From the NCBI GenBank assembly GCA_015767395.1, contig JADWMI010000063.1, forward strand, positions 1,223-10,855: a stretch of 9,633 nt of DNA. The letters run 5' to 3'. The notes beneath the pieces are model-generated. The model saw only the letters and a list, made by a program, of their open reading frames with translations. It searched no databases and was not told where the DNA came from. Both the position numbers and the translations under genes were made by a program. Below are positions 1 through 5,258 of this stretch, in pieces. Within the stretch, counting starts at the first letter, position 1. Each line of letters starts with the position of its first letter. Origin of the DNA: Bacteroidota bacterium (GTDB lineage Bacteria > Bacteroidota > Bacteroidia > Flavobacteriales > Flavobacteriaceae).

Positions 1-494
1 CCGTTTAAAACTGTGAAAATAGCAGATAAAAAAGCGGCAATCAAAGCATAAATAATACCTAAAGTATATTCACTTTCAAAATTAAAAATAAGATATAAAC
101 CTGAAATCACTACCAAACCAAAAAACAGCTCTAAAATGATCAGTCTCCTTTTAAAAAAAATAGGCTCAACAATTGAAGTAAACAAAGCGCCTGTGCTCAT
201 GGCTACCAAGGCAACCGAAACATTGGAGGCTTTTATGGCTGAAAAAAAGAAAATCCAATGGGTGGTAATTAAAATACCGCCAATTAAAAATTTGAATAAT
301 GCTTTGGGCGGCACTTTAAATGATTTTTTTTTAACTATAAAATAGAGTACAACAAAAATAGTTCCTAGAAGCATTCTATACCAAACCAATGGAATGGCGT
401 CGATACTTATCAATGCACCTAATATACCAGTAAACCCCCAAATAAAAACCAATAAGTGGAGATGTAGGTAATTGTTTAAATTAGTTTTTGGCAT
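1..494 (-). CDS. EamA/DMT-family transporter, N-terminal part (cut by left window edge)
   Basis: Only the first 164 codons lie in the window, so the gene runs off the left edge. The start is ATG at 494-492, inside the last codons of the upstream permease gene, giving a 14-nt overlap in a different frame. The product begins MPKTNLNNYLHLHLLVFIWG and is strongly hydrophobic. Helices can be seen at about residues 9-29, 33-53, 67-85, 91-108, 120-136 and 145-162. The pattern FIWGFTG near the N-terminus, a WYR at the end of helix 2 and HWIFFFSAIKASNVS around residues 80-94 are typical of one EamA repeat. Family members export or import small metabolites in the inner membrane; the substrate cannot be told from sequence. 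The overlap suggests co-translation with the permease in a tgt-permease-transporter operon. The family call is secure; specificity is unknown. Confidence 0.85.
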   Translation of the reverse strand, partial: MPKTNLNNYLHLHLLVFIWGFTGILGALISIDAIPLVWYRMLLGTIFVVLYFIVKKKSFKVPPKALFKFLIGGILITTHWIFFFSAIKASNVSVALVAMSTGALFTSIVEPIFFKRRLIILELFFGLVVISGLYLIFNFESEYTLGIIYALIAAFLSAIFTVLN

Positions 495-1569
495 TTTTTA
501 AGTATAAAAATAAAGCGATTCCTCCAAAAAACATATTTGGCATCCAAACCATCAAAAGGGAATTGGTGTCTGCCCCAGCGCCTAAAACTTCAGATATTTT
601 AAGAAAAAACACATATAAAAACATGAGCGTAATACCAATAGATAAATTGACACCCATACCACCTCTACGTCTTTTTGAAGCCAAAGAAACAGCTAAAAGG
701 GTTAAAATATAGGATGAAACTGGTAGGCTTGTACGTTTATGAAATTCAACTAAATAGGTGTTTAAATTACTAACACCTCTGTCTTTAGATTGTTTAATGT
801 AATTATTCAATTCAATTGAATTCATTTCTTTAGCCATATAATCTATGCTCACTAAATCATTGGGCATAAAATTAAAAGTGGTGTCTAATTTTCTGCCATA
901 TTTAATACTATCTCTATCGCTAAAAATATATCTTTTTTTGTACGAGCTTAATTGATAAGTACTGTCCTTTTCAATCCATTTAATATTTTGGGCCATTAAT
1001 TTGAACTTCAATTTGTTGCCTTCAAATATTTCATACGAAAAATTGTAACCTGTGTTTCTATTGGTTTGATAATTTTTAATAAAAATATAATCGTTGGGTC
1101 CAAGCTGCAAGTTTATATTGGTTAAATAGGTGCTATTTAATTTTTTCTTTTTTAAGTAGTTTCGCTCAAATTTATTAAATATTTTATTACTCTTAGGTAC
1201 TATAAAATGGTTCATACCTAATGAGAAAATGGTGACTATGGATGCCCCAATAAAATAAGGTTTTAAAAAACGGGTGAATGATATTTTTGCGGAATGAATT
1301 GCAATAACTTCAGAATTACCGGCCAATTTAGAAGTAAAGAAAATAACGGCAATAAACAATGCCAAAGGCATAAATGTGTTGCCATAAATAATAATAAAAT
1401 TCACATAATAATCACGTATGATTTCACCAACAGATAAATTGGCATGTCGCAAAAATTTATCTACTTTCTCAGAAATATCAATTGCAATTGCAATTGGTAT
1501 TAACAAAGTAAGTACTAAAGCAACTGAACTTAAAAATTTTTTTAATATGTATTTATCTAGAATTCTCAA
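481..1569 (-). CDS. LptF/LptG (YjgP/YjgQ) family permease
   Basis: The 362-aa product fits the family's usual length of about 360. LptF and LptG form the membrane part of the LptB2FG ABC transporter, which extracts lipopolysaccharide from the inner membrane and pushes it along the Lpt bridge. Layout fits: an N-terminal amphipathic start (RILDKYILKKFLSS), helices near 12-32, 54-78 and 97-120, a large soluble region about 125-270 (the periplasmic beta-jellyroll in the family), then three helices near 278-296, 306-324 and 333-356. The start codon is TTG at 1569-1567; an in-frame TAA lies only nine bases upstream, and no ATG would keep the conserved N-terminus. It lies 35 nt behind tgt and overlaps the EamA gene, which suggests an operon. 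I cannot decide between LptF and LptG; Bacteroidota carry more than one such permease. Confidence 0.9.
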   Translation of the reverse strand: MRILDKYILKKFLSSVALVLTLLIPIAIAIDISEKVDKFLRHANLSVGEIIRDYYVNFIIIYGNTFMPLALFIAVIFFTSKLAGNSEVIAIHSAKISFTRFLKPYFIGASIVTIFSLGMNHFIVPKSNKIFNKFERNYLKKKKLNSTYLTNINLQLGPNDYIFIKNYQTNRNTGYNFSYEIFEGNKLKFKLMAQNIKWIEKDSTYQLSSYKKRYIFSDRDSIKYGRKLDTTFNFMPNDLVSIDYMAKEMNSIELNNYIKQSKDRGVSNLNTYLVEFHKRTSLPVSSYILTLLAVSLASKRRRGGMGVNLSIGITLMFLYVFFLKISEVLGAGADTNSLLMVWMPNMFFGGIALFLYLKNAKN

Positions 1570-1604
1570 GTTAAAATCTTAATACAAAGGGTTAAATAAA
1601 TTCA

Positions 1605-2735
1605 TTACAGTCGTTTGTCCATTTGTTTTACCATGCGGTTTTTCCACTCGGTAAAATCTCCTGCTAATATATGCTTTCTTGCTTCCCGAGTCAACCACAA
1701 ATAAAACCCTAAATTATGAATAGAAGCAATTTGTTTTCCTAACAATTCTTTTGAAGCAAATAAATGGCGTAAGTAAGCTTTTGAATAGTAGGTGTCAACA
1801 AATGTAGTTCCCATTTCATCAATGGCTGAAAAGTCATCCTCCCACTTTTTATTTTTAATATTAATGGTGCCGTGTGCTGTAAAAAGCATACCGTTTCTGG
1901 CATTTCTAGTTGGCATCACACAGTCAAACATATCAATTCCCAATGCAATGTTTTCTAAAATATTTATAGGCGTTCCAACACCCATTAAATATCTAGGTTT
2001 GTCTTCAGGTAAAATAGCCGTTACAACTTCGGTCATAGCGTACATTTCTTCTGCAGGTTCACCTACAGAAAGACCTCCAATGGCATTCCCTTCAGCACCA
2101 ACCGAAGCAATAAATTCAGCAGACTGCTTTCTTAAATCTTTATAAGTACTTCCTTGAACAATTGGAAAAAATGCCTGATTGTAATCGTATTTCAAAGGTG
2201 TTTTTTCTAAATGAGTAACACAACGGTTTAACCATCTGTGGGTCATATGCATAGATCTTTTCGCATAGCTATAATCACAAGGGTAGGGTGTGCATTCGTC
2301 AAAAGCCATGATAATATCTGCGCCTATAGTACGCTGAATTTCCATTACATTTTCGGGTGTAAAAGTATGGTAAGAGCCATCTATATGACTTTTAAATTTA
2401 ACACCTTCTTCTTTAATTTTTCGTCTCTCAGAAAGTGAATAAACTTGGTATCCACCGCTATCGGTCAAAATATTTCGATCCCAGTTCATAAATTTATGCA
2501 AGCCACCAGCTTGTTCTAAAATTTTAGTTTGTGGACGTAAATATAAATGGTAGGTATTTCCTAAAATAATATCGGGATTTATCTCGTCTTTAAGTTCGGT
2601 TTGATGAACACCTTTTACTGTGCCTACAGTACCAACAGGCATAAAAATTGGTGTTTCAATAGTACCGTGATCGGTAGTTATAATTCCAGCTCTAGCTTTG
2701 CTTTGAGCATCCTTTGTTTTTAATTCAAATTGCAT
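1605..2735 (-). CDS. tgt: Queuine/preQ1 tRNA-guanine transglycosylase
   Basis: Tgt swaps guanine-34 for preQ1 in the anticodon of tRNAs with GUN anticodons, a step of queuosine synthesis in the cytoplasm. The ATG at 2735 gives 376 aa starting MQFELKTKD, matching the usual bacterial length and start. A longer reading from TTG at 2744 is rejected because those bases belong to the promoter box. Visible motifs are HGTIETPIFMPVGT (about residues 23-36), LTDSGGYQ with the general acid/base Asp92, IVQGS, GGLSVGE, and GIDMFDCVMPTRNARNG with nucleophile Asp271. Unusually, the CxCxxC zinc ligands expected around residues 305-318 are absent: the stretch reads DEMGTTFVDTYYSKAYLRHL. The fourth ligand position, His340 in SIHNL, is kept. 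It is the first gene of a probable operon with the Lpt permease and EamA transporter. Confidence 0.96.
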   Translation of the reverse strand: MQFELKTKDAQSKARAGIITTDHGTIETPIFMPVGTVGTVKGVHQTELKDEINPDIILGNTYHLYLRPQTKILEQAGGLHKFMNWDRNILTDSGGYQVYSLSERRKIKEEGVKFKSHIDGSYHTFTPENVMEIQRTIGADIIMAFDECTPYPCDYSYAKRSMHMTHRWLNRCVTHLEKTPLKYDYNQAFFPIVQGSTYKDLRKQSAEFIASVGAEGNAIGGLSVGEPAEEMYAMTEVVTAILPEDKPRYLMGVGTPINILENIALGIDMFDCVMPTRNARNGMLFTAHGTINIKNKKWEDDFSAIDEMGTTFVDTYYSKAYLRHLFASKELLGKQIASIHNLGFYLWLTREARKHILAGDFTEWKNRMVKQMDKRL

Positions 2736-2741
2736 AGTCGG

Positions 2742-2749
2742 CAAAGATA
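2742..2749 (-). promoter_or_regulatory. Bacteroidota -7 promoter element for tgt
   Basis: Read on the minus strand, TATCTTTG matches the TAnnTTTG -7 consensus of Bacteroidota sigma-70 (SigABfr-type) promoters. Only six bases (CCGACT) separate it from the tgt ATG. A transcription start a few bases after the box would therefore fall at or right beside the start codon, giving a leaderless or almost leaderless mRNA. No clear TTG -33 element is seen; TTTC lies about 20 bases upstream. Inferred from sequence only. Confidence 0.55.
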
Positions 2750-2813
2750 GTTATATAATTTTGAAAGATTAAATGATTGAAAAATTAAAATAATGATAAA
2801 AAGTAGGGCGCTA

Positions 2814-3647
2814 TTATCTACGATTTCTATTTCTTTTAGGTTGAAATTTTTTGTTGCTATTTTTAGGAATGAATTTCTTTTTTGGAAGTGATTTTTTTTT
2901 GCCCTCAGTGGAAGCTTCTTCAGTTTTAGTTGAAGTAGCAACCATTTTATTGATTTTTGACATTTCGTCATCAGTTAAGTCTCGCCAATCTCCTTCTCCT
3001 AAACTTCCCAAATCAACATTCATAATCCGGGTGCGTTTTAATTTGCTAACTTCATAATCTAAATATTCACACATACGTCTAATCTGTCTATTTAAACCTT
3101 GTGTTAAAACAATTTTAAAAGTGTTTTTATTCAGTTGTTCAACCAAACATTTTTTAGTAACAGTTCCTAAAATTGGAATTCCGTTACCCATTTTTTGAAT
3201 AAATTCTGAAGTAATGGGTTTAGTAACAGTCACAATATATTCCTTTTGATGGTTGTTACCAGCGCGTAAAATTTTGTTGACAATATCACCATCGTTGGTT
3301 AAAAAAATTAGCCCTTCTGAAGGTTTGTCTAAACGGCCAATAGGAAACAATCTTTCTTGATGTCCAATGGCTCTAACAATATTGTATCGCTCTTTAGAGT
3401 CTGTGGTACAAACAATTCCAATGGGTTTGTTATAGGCTATATAGAGTGTTTTTGGTTTAGATTTTAAAAGTGTTCCATTTACTTTTACAACATCACCTGC
3501 AAACACGCGATTTCCTAACTGCGTTGTTTTTCCGTTGATAGTTACTTTGCCATCAATAATAAACTTTTCAGCTTCTCTGCGAGAGCAAATACCGGTACTA
3601 CTAATGAACTTGTTTAAGTTTATTGAATTTTCGTTCGATTTTTCCAC
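2814..3647 (-). CDS. rluF: 23S rRNA pseudouridine synthase, RluF type
   Basis: The enzyme isomerises a uridine of 23S rRNA to pseudouridine (U2604 in E. coli for RluF). An S4 RNA-binding domain covers about residues 10-57 ([20 protein letters not shown]). A RsuA-family catalytic domain follows ([14 protein letters not shown], then [20 protein letters not shown] with catalytic Asp107). RluF-like signatures are [41 protein letters not shown] and [11 protein letters not shown] followed by WRDLTDDEM. The last 40 residues or so form a Lys/Arg/Ser-rich, probably disordered tail, common in Bacteroidota relatives and likely to help RNA binding. Start is GTG at 3647; the nearest upstream in-frame stop is TAA at 3674-3672, with no ATG between. 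It is separated from tgt by 78 bp and has its own promoter, so it is probably a single transcription unit that may read on into tgt. Confidence 0.92.
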   Translation of the reverse strand: MEKSNENSINLNKFISSTGICSRREAEKFIIDGKVTINGKTTQLGNRVFAGDVVKVNGTLLKSKPKTLYIAYNKPIGIVCTTDSKERYNIVRAIGHQERLFPIGRLDKPSEGLIFLTNDGDIVNKILRAGNNHQKEYIVTVTKPITSEFIQKMGNGIPILGTVTKKCLVEQLNKNTFKIVLTQGLNRQIRRMCEYLDYEVSKLKRTRIMNVDLGSLGEGDWRDLTDDEMSKINKMVATSTKTEEASTEGKKKSLPKKKFIPKNSNKKFQPKRNRNRR

Positions 3648-3666
3648 AAAAAATATTTTTCGAGGG

Positions 3667-3674
3667 CAAAGTTA
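3667..3674 (-). promoter_or_regulatory. Bacteroidota -7 promoter element for rluF
   Basis: TAACTTTG on the minus strand is a full match to TAnnTTTG, 19 bases before the rluF GTG codon. A transcription start near 3661 would leave a leader of about a dozen A/T-rich bases. A convincing TTG at the -33 position was not found, so the box alone supports the call. Confidence 0.5.
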
Positions 3675-3705
3675 CTAAATATATTGACTGTAAAATTTAT
3701 ATAAA

Positions 3706-3792
3706 TTAGAATTCACACAATTCAACCGTCGGTGTTTCAGGCAATTCCTCAGCTAATGGCCACGGATAAAAATAATATACTTGAAACCCCAT
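3706..3792 (-). CDS. Possible 28-aa small ORF of unknown function
   Basis: An ATG at 3792-3790 opens 28 codons ending with TAA at 3708-3706. The peptide starts MGFQVYYFYPWPLAEELPET and ends with a short acidic tail containing one Cys. It is rich in aromatic residues and prolines and has a proline-acidic second half, unlike random AT-rich translation. The region is also less AT-rich than the flanks. Against it: no clear promoter or ribosome-binding signal, a TGA two codons before the ATG, and very short length. It might be a genuine small protein, the tail of a decayed gene, or chance. I do not recognise it. Confidence 0.2.
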   Translation of the reverse strand: MGFQVYYFYPWPLAEELPETPTVELCEF

Positions 3793-3910
3793 TTTTCATT
3801 TTTTATATAAAGCAGCATTTTTAATGCTTTAATTTTTGAATATAACTATTTTAACAAGGCTGTGTAGGCTGTTAGAAAGATAAGGAAGTAAATATTAAAT
3901 AATAAAATAA

Positions 3911-3951
3911 CCAAAAACCGTAAGCTCCTAAAAAAGGTATGTTTACGGTTT
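3911..3951 (-). terminator. Probable intrinsic terminator downstream of the 78-aa gene
   Basis: On the minus strand a perfect 9-bp stem, AAACCGTAA paired with TTACGGTTT (arms 3943-3951 and 3915-3923), encloses a 19-nt loop that can itself form a CCT/AGG inner stem (3927-3929 with 3935-3937). The descending arm runs into five T in total, then GGTTATTTT. The hairpin lies about 55 bases past the stop codon of the 78-aa gene, a sensible terminator position. The T-tract is short, so a structured RNA element or protein-binding dyad is an alternative. Confidence 0.5.
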
Positions 3952-3982
3952 AATTTATTGTGGGAAATCGTATGTTTTACGG
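3937..3982. repeat. Imperfect direct repeat GTATGTTT(T)ACGG, two copies
   Basis: On the plus strand GTATGTTTACGG (3937-3948) recurs as GTATGTTTTACGG (3970-3982), identical apart from one extra T. The starts are 33 bp apart, close to three helical turns. The left copy overlaps one arm of the terminator-like stem; the other arm (CCGTAA, 3918-3923) repeats the core in inverted orientation. No function is known to me. Confidence 0.5.
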
Positions 3983-4004
3983 GGATAGTTGCTACATAGT
4001 AGGC

Positions 4005-4241
4005 TTAAAATTTTGTAATTTCTTTTACCAAAGCTATTTCTTGAGTGTTTAATTCTTCTTCTTTTAATGAACGTAGAAGGTTTGTGAGTTTTTCTACATT
4101 GTGAGTAGGAACAACTTCTGAAGTAAAATCTACTTCATTTAATAAATTTTCAATTGTTGCTATTGTTTCTAATTTTTCAACCTCATTTTGTATATTAATA
4201 GTTGATGTATGTTTAATTATTGAAATTGTTTTAAGAATCAT
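4005..4241 (-). CDS. Small hypothetical protein, 78 aa
   Basis: I do not recognise this protein. It starts with ATG at 4241 behind an A/T-rich leader (GATAATAAT). A full TAnnTTTG promoter box lies 26 bp upstream and a terminator-like hairpin downstream, so expression is believable. The product is soluble-looking, with no signal peptide, membrane segment or Cys. It is mildly acidic, with Glu/Leu-rich stretches likely to be helical (about residues 18-37 and 49-75, e.g. VEKLTNLLRSLKEEELNTQE). The hydrophobic spacing suggests a small helical bundle or a dimer-forming protein. It is divergent from the XRE regulator gene, with a palindrome over its promoter, which suggests control by that regulator. 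Partner, antidote, sensor or effector roles are all open. In the same frame after the stop, another 52 codons stay open; see findings. Confidence 0.65.
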   Translation of the reverse strand: MILKTISIIKHTSTINIQNEVEKLETIATIENLLNEVDFTSEVVPTHNVEKLTNLLRSLKEEELNTQEIALVKEITKF

Positions 4242-4267
4242 ATTATTATCTGTTAAAAACTACACTG

Positions 4268-4275
4268 CAAATGTA
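4268..4275 (-). promoter_or_regulatory. Bacteroidota -7 promoter element for the 78-aa gene
   Basis: TACATTTG on the minus strand matches TAnnTTTG fully and is followed by C as in strong flavobacterial promoters. Transcription would begin near 4262, leaving a leader of roughly 20 bases. The -33 position, about 20 bp upstream, would fall at 4295-4298, inside the palindrome at 4293-4314. Confidence 0.6.
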
Positions 4276-4292
4276 TTGACAGAAGATCCTTT

Positions 4293-4314
4293 AGAACACG
4301 ACATGCGGTGTCCT
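4293..4314. promoter_or_regulatory. 22-bp imperfect palindrome, candidate operator
   Basis: On the plus strand the half-site AGAACACGA is followed by the self-complementary centre CATG and then the inverted half-site CGGTGTCCT at 4306-4314. Sixteen of 22 positions are symmetric (AG-ACAC----CATG----GTGT-CT). It lies in the spacer between the divergent 78-aa and XRE genes. It covers the expected -33 region of the former and sits 65 bp upstream of the ATG of the latter. It is also more GC-rich than its surroundings. Size and symmetry suit a dimeric helix-turn-helix protein; the neighbouring XRE protein is the obvious candidate. The binding itself is inference. Confidence 0.5.
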
Positions 4315-4350
4315 GTTTATTTTAAATTTCATTCTTTTTTTATTTTTCAC

Positions 4351-4358
4351 TAAATTTA
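4351..4358 (+). promoter_or_regulatory. Weak -7 promoter element for the XRE gene
   Basis: TAAATTTA differs from TAnnTTTG only at the last base and lies 21 bp before the ATG. Transcription would start near 4364 and leave a short A-rich leader. No good -33 motif is seen, suggesting a weak or activator-dependent promoter. Confidence 0.3.
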
Positions 4359-4379
4359 CTTCCATCAAAAAATAATAAT

Positions 4380-5258
4380 ATGAAAAGGTATGATTCCATT
4401 GGTGAGTTATTGATAGACTATAGAAAGATAAATGGCATTTCTCAAACAGAATTTGCTGAAAAAATCAATGTTGATACTCGTACCGTACAGCGATGGGAGA
4501 GGGGTGTTACCTTGATTAAAGGTGATAAAGAGGAAGATATTGTAGTTGAAACCTTGTTGCCTTACCAATTAATTAGAAATTTAAATTCGGAAATTGCAAT
4601 TCCGACATATTATGATTTTAAAGTTAGAAAATATTCAACTTCTGAGCTTTCAAATGACGTACCAGATGCTTCTTGGTTTAAAACAGCGTTTAATATTACC
4701 AATAAAAATGTAAGAGGAATTGATTATAATTTTGATATTAAATATTTAAAGAGATATTTAGAATTTCAAAAGAATGTTCCGAAAAATATATTACAAGCAA
4801 TTCAAAAAGCAATTGAAATTTTACCAGAATTAAACTTAATTGTAACCGATAATTCTGGTTATTATTCAGGGCATTTTATTATTTTCCCTTTAAATTTAAG
4901 CGCCTATGAGAAACTTGAAAATAAAGAAATAACCGAAGAGGAAATAACGGTAAACGATTTGGTTAATTATAAAACTCAGGACCCATTTATTTTTTATAAT
5001 TATGATATTACCGCCGATAATAATTTTAACATGTATTATTTGGTAAATAAATCTATGAGTTTTTTTAGAAAATTAAAAGCTGTAAATTATATTTATTGCG
5101 GAATTGTAACGCGCTATGATACCTTTAAAATTAATGAACAGTTAGGTGTTGAAATGGTTTGGAAAGAAGAACCTAAATTGGATAAAGTAAATGTTGAAAT
5201 TCATCCCCGTTTTTATAAGGGTGATTTCAAAAACTTTTTAGCAAATAAGGATAGTTAA
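4380..5258 (+). CDS. XRE-family helix-turn-helix protein with a large C-terminal region
   Basis: The 292-aa product begins with a Cro/CI-type helix-turn-helix (about residues 6-42). Its core ISQTEFAEKINVDTRTVQRW shows the scanning and recognition helices and the typical WERG end, so sequence-specific DNA binding is expected. A linker follows with short hydrophobic and aromatic stretches, including IPTYYDFKVRKYS and PDASWFKTAF. Residues about 150-266 resemble the later strands and helices of a GNAT acetyltransferase fold: YYSGHFIIFPLNLSAYEKL, then FIFYNYDITADNNF, IYCGIVTRYDTFKINEQLGV and a closing EMVWKEE. The classic acetyl-CoA loop is not evident, so this is tentative and may be a ligand-sensing derivative. 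No membrane segment is present. It is divergent from the 78-aa gene and its stop codon overlaps that of the convergent NlpC/P60 gene. Likely a local and perhaps autoregulatory transcription factor; ligand unknown. Confidence 0.8.
   Translation: MKRYDSIGELLIDYRKINGISQTEFAEKINVDTRTVQRWERGVTLIKGDKEEDIVVETLLPYQLIRNLNSEIAIPTYYDFKVRKYSTSELSNDVPDASWFKTAFNITNKNVRGIDYNFDIKYLKRYLEFQKNVPKNILQAIQKAIEILPELNLIVTDNSGYYSGHFIIFPLNLSAYEKLENKEITEEEITVNDLVNYKTQDPFIFYNYDITADNNFNMYYLVNKSMSFFRKLKAVNYIYCGIVTRYDTFKINEQLGVEMVWKEEPKLDKVNVEIHPRFYKGDFKNFLANKDS

Larger units (their letters stand above)
3648..4004. other. Gene-poor spacer between rluF and the 78-aa gene
   Basis: This 357-bp stretch holds no convincing gene. 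From left to right it contains the rluF promoter, a 28-codon ORF on the minus strand (3706-3792), a small perfect hairpin AGCATT-TTT-AATGCT at 3814-3828, an A/T-rich stretch, a probable terminator (3911-3951), an imperfect direct repeat (3937-3982) and a short palindrome CTAC-ATA-GTAG at 3992-4002 just after the 78-aa gene. Base composition of 3711-3790 looks less AT-rich than its surroundings. Confidence 0.6.

Noticed and set aside
136..345. 69-aa plus-strand ORF
   Set aside because: It is antisense to clear EamA transporter codons; the transporter frame shows family motifs throughout.
1483..1498. GCAATT short tandem repeat
   Set aside because: It encodes the IAIAI run at the end of the first membrane helix of the Lpt permease and needs no other explanation.
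2736..2744. N-terminal extension of Tgt by three residues from TTG at 2744
   Set aside because: The TTG is part of the promoter box TATCTTTG, and the family normally begins at the downstream ATG.
2779..2819. Terminator between rluF and tgt
   Set aside because: Only a four-pair stem (GTAG/CTAC) before five T is seen, too weak to call; read-through into tgt remains possible.
2720..2971. 83-aa minus-strand ORF over the 3' end of rluF
   Set aside because: It lies in another frame of the Lys-rich rluF tail and the spacer and reads as low-complexity shadow sequence.
3814..3836. Hairpin AGCATT-TTT-AATGCT followed by T-rich DNA as a plus-strand terminator
   Set aside because: The stem has six pairs, the T-run is interrupted, and no plus-strand gene ends nearby.
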